A stretch of DNA of 64,000 nucleotides from Diadophis punctatus similis (lineage: Eukaryota; Chordata; Lepidosauria; Squamata; Dipsadidae), in contig JALIGW010000002.1 in NCBI GenBank assembly GCA_023053685.1, forward strand, positions 239,535,177 to 239,599,176. The letters run 5' to 3'. The notes below the pieces were generated by a model. That model was not told where the DNA came from and ran no database searches. It was given only the letters and a program-made list of their open reading frames with translations. The position numbers were made by a program, and so were the translations under genes. Below, in pieces: positions 30,790 through 44,900 of this stretch (its first letter is position 1; every line of letters begins with the position of its first letter).

Positions 30790-31848
30790 AAAGCCATCTC
30801 TATCTATTGGTACTGATGGAATATGTGCCCACTTTCTTAAAAAAGCTCTCCACCGCCATAGCTGAACCTCTAAGCACCATCTATGAAGTATCTTTTAGAA
30901 TGAGCTCCTTGCCTGTCCTATGGTCATTAGCAACAGTCATATCTATCTTCAAAAAAGGAGACCCTGGCCTTGTTGAGAATTACAGACCAATCTCCCTTTG
31001 CTGCGTCACGTGTAAAGTCATGGAATCCATCGTAAACCAATCCATCACCCTCCACTTTGAGACAACCTATTCTCTAATAAGCAATTTGGTTTCAGGAAAA
31101 ATTTGTCCCGTAATCTGCAAATCATACACTGCAAAAACATTTGGGCCTCTCAACTCGACCAGGGTAAAGCAATAGATGCAATTTACATAGACTTCTGCAA
31201 AGGCTTTGATTCTGTGGTACACGACTGTCACGTAGTGAATGTTGTCAGTTGTATGTCTATGTCTTTTACAAGAAGAGTACTCAACTACTCTGCTCGCAAT
31301 AAAATTCCTTATACCACCAGGCTTGAAATTTTAGGCCTGGATAATCTTGAACTACGGCGTTTACGTTCCGACCTAAGCTTAGTACACAAGATTATCTACC
31401 ATAACGTCCTACCTGTTAACGACTACTTTAACTTCAACCGCAATAACACTAGGGCTATCAATAGATACAAACTAAATGTAATCTGCTCTAATCTTGATTG
31501 CAGAAAATACAACTTCAGCAATAGAGTAGTAAATGTCTGGAACACTCTACCTGATACTGTTGTTAGTTTCTCTAACCCCCATACCGTTTACCTTAAATTG
31601 TCTACTGTGGACCTTACACATTTGTTAAGAGGTCCCTAAGGGTGCGTGCATAAGAACAACCAGCGTGCCTACCGTCTCTGACCTACTGTTCCCATTTATA
31701 TGTAATCATTTTATGTGTTTATGGCTATGTTTTGCTTATTTATATCTATTTATTTGTGCCATTTATTTGTGTCCATGTCTATGTCTATACTGATACTTGT
31801 TTCCTTGTACTTGTTGACAAAATAATAAAATAAAATAAAATAAATAAA
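30790..31848 (+). mobile_element. CR1/Jockey-type LINE, internally deleted
   Basis: It encodes the start of reverse transcriptase (FKKGDPGLVENYRPISL, then AIDAIYIDFCKGFDSVVHD, motif A-like). It jumps directly to the C-terminal region (RLEILGLDNLELRRLRSDL, NFSNRVVNVWNTLPD). Motifs B and C are missing. The 3' end has CCTACCGTCTCTGACC and an (AAAAT)n tail. Confidence 0.72.
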
Positions 31849-31849
31849 A

Positions 31850-33160
31850 TGAGCATCTTCTCTTTTATACAAATTGGAACAAAAGTCATAACAACATTTC
31901 TCTATACTTGCATAACCCAATAATATTTTATCTCTTTTCTCAATTTTTAATATCATTTTCTTTTGTTTCTTCTTTCTCAATTTGTGAATCACTCATTTTC
32001 TTGGTTTATTTGCAAACTCAAAATGCTTTTCTTTTGCATAGTTCAATTTAGTCACCATTTCTCTCAGGTTTACAACAGTAGACAATTGTACAATTTTAGA
32101 TATACAATAATCGAGTCTGCTGGAATTGTTTTATAAATCATCAACCTTTTAAAAATTTCATTCAAAATTGCCTGCAATTATATATAAAATTGTAACTATT
32201 TATTGTTATAATAACCTATCATGTTATCATTTTTTCTTTGTCATTTCTCTTGACATTTTTATGTTTCTTTTTTGCTTTGACAATGAATGTATAATCATCA
32301 CTATTATTTTACTATTTTATTTTTCTGGGTTTTTTTGTTATGAATTGAAAAGCAAGAAGAATAAATTAACAAACCAGACAGTTTATGCTATTTAATTAAG
32401 CAGAGGAATTCTTTCAACATATCATTGGGATCAATATTTTAGCTGCTAAATTATGCTTAGTTTTTCCTCTCAGCTTGAACAGAGAAAATGGAAATTCACC
32501 TCTCAGAATTGAGTCCTCTGGGGGATCCCATTTCTTAGCTCCAAAGAGGCAGGGGCTTATTTACAAGGAAGATTTCTAATAATAAAATTTATTAACAATG
32601 TTTTCAGCCTGTACCAAACTTTGTAGATCTTAGATGCGGAACAACAAGGCAAACCTATAAATGTGAAACACAATACAAGCCATAATCATTTGATTCATTT
32701 CATTTTCCTTGTTTAACTTTGTTTAGTATTGCTGATCTAAATAAATAAATAAATAAATTTTTAAAAATGTCCATTTTCTGCATGACTATGTCCTGAAAAT
32801 ATAAGGCGAAAAGAGATGGTTGAATTTTAAATGAATACAGAAAAGATTAAACGAAAATAACCATAATTCTTGTGAATGAGAAACCACAACCAAAAGTATT
32901 TGTGAAGCAAAGTAATATATTTTGAAATCTATTTTTGTGTGTATGTGGAATCATTTTGAAAAAGAATTGTTTAGCCCCTGCTCTGGTTTTATCACAATTC
33001 CATAAATCCAATCTAGGGAAATAGGAAAAAGGTTGGAGAGATAGTAGGGAATAGGCAGTTTGAATTTCTTAAAATATAAAATACCCAAATTAATTGTTTT
33101 GTGATGAAGAATCCTAAATTATCATCTTAATTTTTTTTAAAAAAATATAAGGCTATATTT
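31850..33160. other. AT-rich spacer between genes B and C
   Basis: No gene or clear repeat is seen. Short A/T runs and a (TAAA)n stretch near 32740 are present. AATAAAATAAAAA overlaps the end of gene C on the minus strand and could serve as its poly(A) signal. Confidence 0.4.
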
Positions 33161-34062
33161 TTATTTTATTTTTAATGCAAGCTGCTCCTTTGTGTTGAGA
33201 TCTGGCCTCAGAATAATAATATAGCACTTGGGGATGAAGATGCAACCTAGCAGCCCAGCACTGGAGGACAAAATGGAGAAGACCTGCACAGCCACCATAT
33301 ATTTCCCCTTGGTGCTCATGTAGGCGGGCACAAAACTCACCCAGACGCTGCAGAAGACCAGCATGCTGAAGGTGATCAACTTTGCTTCATTGAAGGCCCC
33401 AGGGAGATTCCTGGCCAGGAAAGCCACTGTGAAGCAGGTGCTGGCCAGGAAGCCCATGTAGCCCAGGGCTCCATAGAACATGGCAACAGACCTTTCATTG
33501 CATTGCAGGATGATCTCTCCAGGCTGGGAGTGGAAATCAGAGTCAGGGAAGGGGGGAGAGACTCCTAGCCAGATGGAGCAAATGAGAGTTTGAATCCCAG
33601 AACAAGAAAGTACAAGGGAGTTGGCCAGAGTCTTCCCCAGCCACCTCCTCATGGTGTTTCCCGGCTTTGTGGCCAGGAAGGCCAAAACTACTGTGATTGT
33701 CTTGGCTAAGACAGAGGAGACAGCAGTTGAGAAGACAATGCTGAAAACAGTTTGACGGAGAAGGCAAGTGGCTTTCCTTGGCTGGCCAATAAAGAGGAAA
33801 GAGGTCAGGAAGGAGAACAGCAGGGAGATGAGGAGGATATACGAGAGGTCCCGATTGTTGGCCTTGACTAGTGGAGTTTCCAAGTGTTTTATGAAGATTG
33901 CTAAGACAAGCACTGTGGCTAAAGACAAGAAGAGGGCAAAGAAAGCCAGGATGATCCCCAAAAGTCCTCTGTAGGATAGGAAGGTTATAACTTTGGGGAT
34001 GCATTGATCTCGTTTCTTATTTGGATGCTGAGTCTCTGGACATTTGGTGCATGCTTTTGCAT
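33161..34062 (-). CDS. V2R gene C exon 6 (seven-transmembrane domain)
   Basis: 902 bp after the acceptor CTGCAG, starting with 2 bases completing Asp. It encodes [17 protein letters not shown] and the helices; 9 bp shorter than gene B exon 6, at the C-terminus. Confidence 0.94.
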
Positions 34063-34278
34063 CTGCAGATAAGAGAGACGAGAGAAATATGATTTACCAT
34101 ATTTATGTAATGTTGGCTTTTTCTCCCTCTGTCTACCTTGTCCACCACTATCATCTCTTCCATAAATGCATCATGTAAAATTGGTAAATTCTGTCTGTTT
34201 TGCTTCTTATATTTTCTGAGCAATCAATTTCATCCACAGCTGCTTGTACCTGAGAATCTGATGTACTTTAAAATATTC

Positions 34279-34327
<49 letters not shown>

Positions 34328-36367
34328 TGTATTTTCAGCACTTTTCTCTTAATATGCCCTCATGAATTTGTGGACAAACCTTGCTGAAATAATATCAGCA
34401 TTAGATGTGTAAAGTTATATTATTTTTCAAACAAAGGTCCTCATTTTTCTTCTGACAACTCTGCAGAGGTGATCAAAGGAAAAAGAGAGACTGGCCGAAG
34501 AGCCATCTTTCTCCCAGATATTTTCTTACACTTCACTTCATAAAACTAGTTCTGGATTTTAAGGCAAAAAAGAAATACACCAATGGAGAAAGCAGACTCT
34601 CCCACTGACCACTGTGAGAGACTACTGTGACCACTCCCACTGGTGGTACTTCTCCTTCAAAGCCACCCACCTTCCTTAGTGGAGATGGTCCCTTCTGCGC
34701 AAGGAACACAGTCGTAACAGCAAGGGGGCTCTCCTTCCCGAGGCACCTTGACAAATCCTGGATGGCAGCTCTCCACACACTTGGATTCAGGGAGGGACTA
34801 AGGAAAAAAATAGAAGGAACCTCAAGATCAATGTGTAGGAAATATGTTGAGTGCATCGTTGTTACTTCTTCTGATACCCACCTAGTGACTCTGTCTAAGG
34901 CAGTGTTTCTCAAATAGTGGGGTGCCCCCCGGGGGGGAGCGATGCCAGTGTGTGTGTGTGACCCCGGGGAACATGTGTGGTCCCTCTCGATTGATTCCCC
35001 CAGACAGGGAGTGTTTTCCCAGTTGCACGCTGCTCCGAGCCCGGAAGAGAAGGCGGCCAGGCGGGGCGGGGCAGCTGCGTGGGTTCTTGTTGTTCTTGGC
35101 AGGCGCCACGGTAGCCATGAACGGTGTGGCAAACCTGCTGCTGGACAAGGAGGAGCATCCTCTGCAGCTGGGCGAAAGCTTGAAACGGCACCCTAAAGCA
35201 TCCTTCCACACCATTCGCTGTGAGTACCCGGCAGAGGGGGCGCTTATGGGCCAGGCCAGCAACCCCAAAACATCGGCTTGATTAAGCTGGCCTGGCCCCG
35301 TGTCAAAAGAGGGCCCTATCCACGGTAGCCTATGCCTGCCTAACCGAAAACAGGCTCCACTGAGTTAAGTGTGACTTACTCCCAGGTAAGTGGGTAGAGC
35401 AGCCTTCCCCAGCCAATAGTTTGCTTGCAGCTTATAATAAGTAAAATAATAAATATTAACACTAAAATTCCATTGGGGCCCAGATCGGAGAGTTGGGGAG
35501 GGTGCGTGAAATGTTTACTTCTTCCTAGGGGAGGCGTAACAGAAAATAATTGAGAAGTACTGGTCTAAGGTGACCTAGTCTTTGCTGGACAGAGATGGGT
35601 TATAGCACCATCTGCAGGGCCCCTGGCAGGAAATAAGATTATCAAGGCAAAAGGGTCTAAAACATTTGTTAATCAAGAGCGAGAACATCTGGAAGTGGCT
35701 CAGACAGACACCTCCTTATTTCACTGGAGTATCTGAAGGGGAGGCAGAGCAATAGAATTAGTCCTGAAAGATAATATCATTAAAGTCAATCTTCAAGAGA
35801 GTATGTATGTATGTATGTATGTATGTATGTATGTATGTATGTATGTATGTATGTATTATGTATTTATGTATTTATGTATTTATTTATTCATTCATTCATT
35901 CATTCATTCACTCACTCATTCATTCATTCATTCACTCACTCACTCACCCACCCATCCACCCACCCACCCACCTACCCACCCACCCACCTACCCATCCATC
36001 CATCCTTTCTTTCTCTGGGGTTGAAAAGAATTGGGGGAAAAGAATTTCCTTCACCTGATTTAGCCACTTGGGGAACATCATTGCATCTTGGTCAATGGTA
36101 AACATGGCTTCTGGAGATCCTTGCCTTGCCAGGCTCCCAAATTTTGCCCGGACAACTGACTTATTGGAAAACTGGACTGAACCTATGATGTCAAGATCAG
36201 CAGCCAGTTCTCCACTCTCATCCAAATATAATCCATCCAAGGAATTATTATTAAGCTTGAAAAGGTTTTGCAGGAAATGGTGAAGCTAAAATAACAGAGA
36301 TGGGGGAAGAGAGAAGAGAGACAAGTAGAGGAATACTGATAATGATAGTTCTGCACATATCCACAAT

Positions 36368-36402
<35 letters not shown>

Positions 36403-39400
36403 TTCATTCATTCATTCATTCATTCATTCATTCATTCATTCATTCATTCATTCATTCATTATTTACATTTCTATGCCGCCCAACTCCCGAAGGACTCCAA
36501 TCCCACACCTATAGACACCATAGTAATCTATTCCTTCTCTAGCTTACTTAAAATTGTTATAATTGTAATAATTGACTCCAGCTCTAATGGGGCTAATATT
36601 TATGTTTCCATGTGGTTTTGATCACAGCATGTGGGAAATTGTGATTTGGAAGGTAATGTAATCTCTGTTAAAGAAAATGATATCAAACAGAGAAAGTTAC
36701 TTGTGGTTCACTTGTGAAATGAAAAATTGTAAGATATTTGAATGAAGGTTGTTTGATATCAAGAACTGGAGTAATTGATGGATACGTGAAGGAAAAATGT
36801 TAAATTTTGAATGATGTGACTAAAATGCATATCAGAAGGTAGGATTCTCTTTATATGGAAATGAAAATTCTGGTGGTGAACATGGAAGAATTCAGGGGTG
36901 GGTTCTGACTTACCTCACTGCTGGTTTGCTTCCTGATGTGTGGCACAGGTGCACCGCATGGGCACACACACGCTTTGCATGTGCGCTCGTGGATGCGCAG
37001 TGCTAAAAAACCAGAGAGAGCCAGTTCGGGGGCGTGGCAGGCCTGGGTCGCTGCCTGTTCTAGCAACCCAGGCCGCCAAGTTACTACTGGTTCTATAGAA
37101 AAGGTCCGAACTGGTAGGAACCCACCTCTGGAAGAACTAGAGATGAGGTTTGGGAGAAATGTGCAAAATATTGCATTTTCAGGAGAATGAAGTGAGCAAG
37201 CATAGGATATTCATATTTACAAAAATCCCCAAGAAGTTAATTCTATATATCTTGGTATAATATTTACAAACTTTCAACTTCCCACTATTAAACTTTGTCA
37301 TCTTGAGGGATTGAGGAAACATGTTCTCTGTCATTATCCTGGCCCTCTGAAACAGCATCTCACTAGACCCGTGATGGCGAACCTATGGCATGTATGCTGG
37401 AAGTGGCATGCAGAGCCATCTCTCTGGGCACGCAAGCTGTCGTGCGTTGCTCTTCTGAGTTCTGGCATGATGGCCAGCTAGTCTTCGCATGCGCGGGACC
37501 ACCAGAAACTGGAGAGCAGCTGACCAGTGCACATGCATGCACCGGGAAGATGATCTTCCAGTTTCCAGCATGCACATGCATGCCGTCCACCTGGTTTTCC
37601 GGTTTCTGGCTCTCCCACGTGGGTGAAGACCAGCTGCCTGGTGCACATGTGCCGCTGGAAACTGGAAGATCATCTTCCCAGCGTGTGCATGTGCACTGGG
37701 CGGCTGCTCTTCTGGTTTCCGGCATGTGCGCATGCACTCCCATTTTGGCACTCGGTACCAAAAAGGTTTGCCAACACTGCCCTAGATATATGGATGGCAT
37801 CAGTGGTGAAATCCAAATTATTTTACTACTGGTTCTGTGGGCATGGCTTGGTGGGCATGGTGTGGCTTGGTGGGCATGGCAGGGGAAGGATACTGCAAAA
37901 TCCCCATTCCCTCCCCACTACTGGGGGAAGGATATTGCAAAATCTCCATTCCCACCCCATTCTGGGGCCAGCCAGAGGTGGTATTTGCTGGTTCTCCAAA
38001 CTACTCAAAATTTCCGCCACCGGTTCTCCGAACTACTCAAAATTTCTGCTACTGTTCTCCAGAACCTGTCAGAACCTGCTGGATTTCACCCCTGGATGGC
38101 ATCCTTTCTCCTGGGGATCCAGAGAGCACTTTATACCCATCTCAATAAATGTCTTGTCATAATTTGACACCCACTTCAAGGATTCTGCTGAACTGAATCC
38201 TCAAAGTCTTGTGTTGTAGGAAAATGCAATAGCTGCACCTGTGGAGTACATTAAATCAACCAATAAAAATAAGGACAGACATTCATTCATAAAATTCATG
38301 GCCTTTGTTATCTTGCTGGGATCTGACCTAAAGGCTTCTGTAATATAGAAAGTGGGGTGTGTGGCTACCATGAAATGGCTTAAGATCAGTGGTGGGTTCC
38401 TACAGGAGCGGTCCACTCTATAGCACTGGTAGCAGCCTGCTGGTGATGTCACAGTACCGGTGCGGTCAGTTGCCGGGGCCTGGGCGCCGTCATTAATTTT
38501 TTTTTCAATTTTCTTCTGCGCATGCCCAGAAGCCGAGCTTCCGGCACTGCGCATGTGCTGCCTTCCTACCCCACAGTGAATCCAAGCAGGGTAGGATGGC
38601 TGAGGGAGCGCGTGAGATGCTGAAAGAACAGGCGGCAGGAACTATCTCAGTTCCCCTCCCTTCAGCAGTCCGAGAAGCCACGAACGTGCGGTGATCATCG
38701 AATGGGGAGAAGCATTCAGGCCGGACGGAGCCTCCTAGAAGAACCTCTGCCGCGGTCTTGCTGTTCCCGCTGCGGGGTGCTGCATTGCGGGTGGGCAATG
38801 CCCCCGTTTCTCCGGCCGCTGCCAAGCTCCCGAGGCCCACGCCCACCCGGTCACATGGCTGGCAAGCCACACCCACAAAATAAGCCATGCCCACAGAGTG
38901 GTAGTAAAAAAATTAGGAACCCGCCCCTGCTTAAGATAAAATCTTAAAGGAGATTGGTCCATAAAGTAAACGAACTTCATTGTCTGTACATTGATGCTTA
39001 GACCATGGGAAATAGGGAGGATAAACTTAAATTCTTAGTTCGTAGACCAACATGATTTAATAGGTAGAATAGAGACCTTTTAGAATGACTCCCGCCCCAG
39101 GATAAAAATATAGCAATGAAATGATACCATTTATCCAAAACAAACTGAAGACATATAAAGGAAGAAAGAGGAAGAAGTTGAAACAATCCAACACACAGAG
39201 AAGTTCAAGTGAATGCATTTGGTCATACTGTAGAGGGCTGAAAAGAAGGAGTGATCATTACTATGGAAAAGTGCATGCAGTTAGTCCGGGATTGTAGAGG
39301 GGGTGTCAGAAAAGCTAAATCTCTGAATAAAAGAATGAACTTCATGTACTTTAGAAAGAGTGCAGAGAAGAACAACTAAGATGATTAGGGGACTGGAGGC

Positions 39401-41913
39401 TAAAACACAAAGAATGGTGGCCGGTGCGCATTTGCATGGCGGAAACCAGAAAATCATCTTCCCGGCACATTCATGTGCACCGGGTGGCTGCTCTTCTGGT
39501 TTCCAGCACACGGGAAGACCAGCTGGCCGGTGCACCGGAACCTGGAAGAGCAACGGGTGACGGCTCGCATGCCTGGAGAGATGGCTCTGCGTTCGACTTC
39601 TGGCATGTGTGCCATAGGTTCGCCATCACGGGTATAGTATTTCCTGCGTGAGCAGAGTATTGGACTAGAAGACCTCCAAGATCCTTTCCAATTCTGTTAT
39701 TCTGTTCTGATATTTTATTTCTGTATTATCCATCTTTTCCATTTTTCCTCATTAGTTTAGTTTAGGAGGTGAAGAAGGAAACCACTTATATTTAGTCACC
39801 ACCTATCTGGATGATTGCAATAAACTCTACTGACTACTAACTCACTCTACTAGTTTCACTAATTTTGATAAGTTCCTTGTACCTGAAGGCAGGACAAGAA
39901 GCAATGGGAGGAAACTAATCAAGGAGAGAAGCAACATGGAACTAAGGAGAAATTTCCTGACAGGTTAGAACAATTAATCAGTGGAACAGCTTGCCTCCAG
40001 AAGTTGTGAATGCTCCAACATGGGAAGATTTTAAGAAGAGATTGGACAACCATTTGTCTGAAATGGTATAGAGCAGTGATGGCAAACCTTTTTTTCTTCG
40101 GGTGCTGAAAGCGCGCGCACGTGAACTATCGTGTGTGTGTGCCCACACCCATAATTCAATGCCTCCATGCGCTCCACCCCCCTGCATGTGTGCACATGGA
40201 GGCCCCCACGTGCTGCCGCACCTCCCACGCATGCGCAGAAGACACCCCCCCGCTGCCCCGTTTCCCAACTTTGCCATAGGTTCGCCATCACGGGTATAGT
40301 GTTTCCTGCCTAAGCAGGGGGTTGAACTAAAAGACCCCCAAGACTCTTCCATTCTGTTCTATTATTTCTATTTCTATTTCTATTTCTATTTCTATTTCTA
40401 TTTCTATTTCTATTTCTATTTCTATTTCTATTTCTATTTCTATTTCTATTTCTATTATTTCTATTTCTATTTCTATTTCTATTTCTATTTCTTTTTCTGT
40501 TTTTCTGTTTTTCTGTTTTTCTGTTTTTCTGTTTTTCTGTTTTTCTATTTTTCTATTTTTCTATTTTTCTATTTTTCTATTATTTTTCTATTATTTTTCT
40601 ATTATTTTTATATTATTTTTATATTTTTATATTATTTTTATATTTTTATATTTTTATATTCTACTAGATAAGTTTACAGTTAAAATATTAAGAAAAGAAC
40701 GGTACCATAGGGTTATGCAAAGGGAATACCTGCCATGGTTTCAACTCCAGAACAGTGAGCTGATCTTTCTCATCCTTCATTTTCCTCTTAGATCTGGATG
40801 AATACGCAGCACTTAAGGCTCTGGCCACACTCCAAATGGAGTGATAAATGATATAGCTGTCGAGCGACAAGATGGTTTCAATCTCTTCTCGGGGCAGAGT
40901 TTTTGAGTTCTCTTTCTCTGAGCATCTTGTCCAGCCTTTCACGGACAAGCCATGCTTGGAATAGGAACAAGGAAACACTTTGTTGATGAAGTCTTTGATA
41001 GAGCTGAGAATAGAATGAAAATCACCACATTTGGCATTTCTGCCGGTTTGGATCAGGAAGGAAATATAGCCATAGATGGATGGATAAATCCGCGACATAT
41101 ACTGTAAATCAAGAGTAATATCCCACATAGCTGACGTGATCCAGACCTTTCCAATTGTGGCTTTGATGCAGAATTCAGTTATCTGTTGTGTTATGATTAT
41201 TCCCACTACAAAGGTATCAACCTCCCCAGAGTAAACCAAGACATTGACTTGTGTCCACTTGCAAAATTGAGAAGTATCAGCCGTTAGTTCATGGGCAGCC
41301 ACAGGGATGCTTTGGGATAAAACAACACAAATGCCATTCCTGACAAGCAAAGGAGTCAAATTTCTGATGAACATCTCCCCACCATCAGAGTCTGGTGCAA
41401 CCAAACCGACCAACACCCACCTAAAATGCTGGAGCAGTTTGATAATTGTGGGGTACTGAGCTCCTTCTTTGGGGACCACTTGGTAGAAAAAAGGGAAGAC
41501 AATTTTATCACTCAGATCCTGTGAAACAAAAGTGTGACTGATCTGAAAAAGAAAAGAGGTTTGAGCTATACGTTGAATCAAATCCAAGCCAAGATATTAG
41601 CAACTGAAATCTATGGTTAAAAATGTGGTTTTTATAGGATAAAAGGACCTCAAAATTTCATAGAAGACTATTTTCAGGAGATAGTTTCTGTGGTTAGTCT
41701 ACTCATCGGTTGGACCTCCTCCCACCTGGCCTTGAGTAGGAGATGTTTCTTCCTTGAATAGGAGGAACATAACTAGAATAGTGTTTTAGATCTGGCTACT
41801 TTAATCCTTTGTTCTCTTGGTGAATCCAGAGCCACTCCAATTGCAATATGCCTAACATTTCCATGATCATATGCTGCCCTTTTAAATTCACGGAGGATTC
41901 AGAGTAGATTTAG

Positions 41914-41954
<41 letters not shown>

Positions 41955-44900
41955 ACATACAAACCTGTGGAGTTTTAGAAATGTCCAGCATATTTGTTAT
42001 CTGGATGGCAATGTCAGTATTGGACCCATCAAAAACAACTAAGGGTTTAGTATGCCGTCCGCATCTGTAGTTCGGAATATTTGCTTCTCCGGTGGAAAGC
42101 AAATCCAACAAAGCATCTAAAGTCATGGTTGTGCTGAAATAACTGTCATGGAGGTTGTAGCCCAGGGAGATGTTGGGTAACAGCTGGAGATCTTGGTTGA
42201 TCTCCTGGATGGCAAAAAGGAAGGAGAGAATTTTCCAGGGAAACATGGATAGTTTGCTGAAAATATATACATTTCATACCATCATTAATGAAAACAATCT
42301 CGCTTTTATATCTCCTTAAATACATAGGGGTTTTTAGACAATCTAAATCTAACAAGAATAACCAGCTAACATGTCAAACTTCATGTCTGAAAAAACAGTA
42401 GTATACACAATAGAATAGAATAGAATAGAATAGGATAGGATAGGATAGGATAGGATAGGATAGGATAGGATAGGATAGGATAGGATAGGATAGGATAGGA
42501 TAGGATAGGATACAATGTGATATGATATGATACAATATGATACAATATGACAATATGAAAGCAAGAAATAATCAGCCATACAGTTTAACCTTCTCACCAC
42601 CATCACTTACCCAATAGCCTATATAAAATAGCTATATTTATATTTTATAAAATATATAAAAAAATAAAATAAATGAAGTAGTGAAAAGCACAATACAAAT
42701 TAAATGTATTCGTACATAGCTCAAATGTACATAGCTCTTATTAAACAGGAGGAAAATCATTGTAATAGAGCTCTTTAAAATCAGAAGAGGAACTATATAA
42801 TTTTGGATGTTCGGTCCTAGAATGTCCCTTGCAAGATCCTGCAGAGACACCCAGAAGCTGGATATGCTATCTGATGAACAGGAGGGGAAGTAGAGTCAGG
42901 GGCATCCGAGAATGTTAGTCCTGGAGGATGTAATACCAGGAGGGTTGAAGTCAATGACTCCAGTTTGGGTGATCCAACAAGCCCCAAAGACTCCTTACCT
43001 GCACCCACCGATTGCTTCTTGGACCCTGAACTTCATCCACTTTGTCCAAAGCAAAGGCAGGCTTTCAAGGTCCAACAGCAGAGAACTGAGCTCCGTGGAC
43101 CAGACAGAGTGGCCAGAAGGAAGCCCAGCAAAAGATCCGATTGTAATGTGTAACACACCTCAACTGTGCATTGGGGTAGAGGCTCAGTTTGATTCGTTCT
43201 TGGCCTTCTCACTGGTCAAAAACACAGAGAACAGCTTCTCAAGCCTCAGTATTGCTGCGTTTAGCTCACTGTGTCATAGCAATAGCAATAGCACTTAGAC
43301 TTACATACCGCTTCATAGTGCTTTTACCGCCCTTTCTAAGCGGTTTACAGAGTCAGCCTCTTGCCCCCAACAATCTGGGTCCTCATTTTACCCACCTCGG
43401 AAGGACGGAAGGCTGAGTCAACCTTGAGCCGGTGAGATTTGAACTGCTGAACTGTAGCTAGCAGTCAGCTGAAGTTGCCTGCAGTACTGCACTCTAACCA
43501 CTGTGCCACCTCGGTCATACTCCCAACCATAGATTCCATCTCAGCAAGTCTCCTGTCTCCTCCACACACATATCTTGAATTCGTTGCTTGTTTATTGGAT
43601 TCCTGGCCTAAACCCAAATCCAGCCTGTTCACTATAATTTCAGTTGAGATGCTGGCAAAACACCAGTGGTGAAATGCTGCCGGTTCAGGCGGGCCAGTCG
43701 GTCATTGCAGAGCTGATGGAGCTGGCGGCGGTCGCGGTGTGGGGCTTCTTCCGCCCGCTTCCCCCGCCTGCCTGGACGCCGCCATTTGGGTTATTTTGCC
43801 CTCTGCGCATGCACAAAGCGTTCTGCGCATACACAGAGCGTAGAAGAACTCAAATGGCGGCATCCAGGCGGGCGGGGGAAGCGGGCGGGAGAAGCCCCGC
43901 GCCGTGACCGCCGCCAGCTCCATCGGCTCTGCAACGACTGACCGGACCTCCCGAACTGGCAGCATTTCACCCCTGCAAAAAACGTTTCTCTCTCTCTCTC
44001 TCTCTCAGCAGAGAAAATCATACATGACCTCTAAAGTCCCTCCTTAGTCGAAAAGGATTGTGGACAACATCTAAAGGTTCAGTGTTATATTTACATTGTA
44101 GAGAGAAAAAGAGCTTTTTTTTGATAAGTGGTCATCCAGACTGTGCTGAGATGCTTCCAGGGAGAGAAGTCACCACCTTCTGAGCTGTGAAATAGCTCCT
44201 GTGCTTCCAAGCTATTCTAGTGGTTACACCTCCTTCTTCCTTGAAATGTCCACCCCTTGCTCTTAACCTTGCAAGGCTGGGCTGTCAGATATTGGGCAGC
44301 TCTCCTGTATCTCCATCTTCCTCTCTATTTCAGAAGAAAGAGAGGTCAATGCAGAGAAAAGTAAAATCCTACACCTAGGTAAGAAAAACCAAAGATATAC
44401 ATATAAACTGGGTGAAACCACACTCAATAGCAGTGACTGCGAGAGGGATCTTGGAGTCTTGGTGGACAACCAACTAAATATGAGCCAGCAATGTGCAGCG
44501 GCAGCCAAAAAAGCCAATGCAATCCTAAATTGCATTAATAGAAGGATACAATCTAGGACTAGGGAGGTACTAATACCACTCTATAAAGCCTTAGTTAGAC
44601 CACACCTAGAGTACTGCATCCAGTTTTGGTCACCACACTACAAAAAAAACATTGAAACTCTAGAGAAAGTGCAGAGGAGAGCAACCAGGATGATTAGGGG
44701 ACTGGAAACTATAACATACGAAGAGCGGTTGCAGGAACTGGGCATGGCCAGTCTGGCGAAGAGAAGGACCAGGGGTGACATGATAGCAATGTTCCAATAC
44801 TTGAGGGGCTAAAACAGAGAGGAGGGGGTCAGACTGTTTTCCAAGGCACCAGAAGGCCAGACAAGGAATAACGGATGGAAGCTGACCAAGGAGAGATTCA

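Noticed and set aside
31850..33160. A fifth V2R or stray V2R exons in the spacer between B and C
   Set aside because: I looked for NNRDLSY, CCYDC and FRWTLIG-type signatures outside the four genes and found none.
35801..36005. Regular short repeats resembling a CRISPR-like array
   Set aside because: Pure tetranucleotide slippage with no unique spacers, in a vertebrate genome.
37363..38167. Overlapping 120-260 codon ORFs on both strands
   Set aside because: They cover two adjacent hAT-type MITEs; low stop density there is a base-composition effect and no family is recognised.
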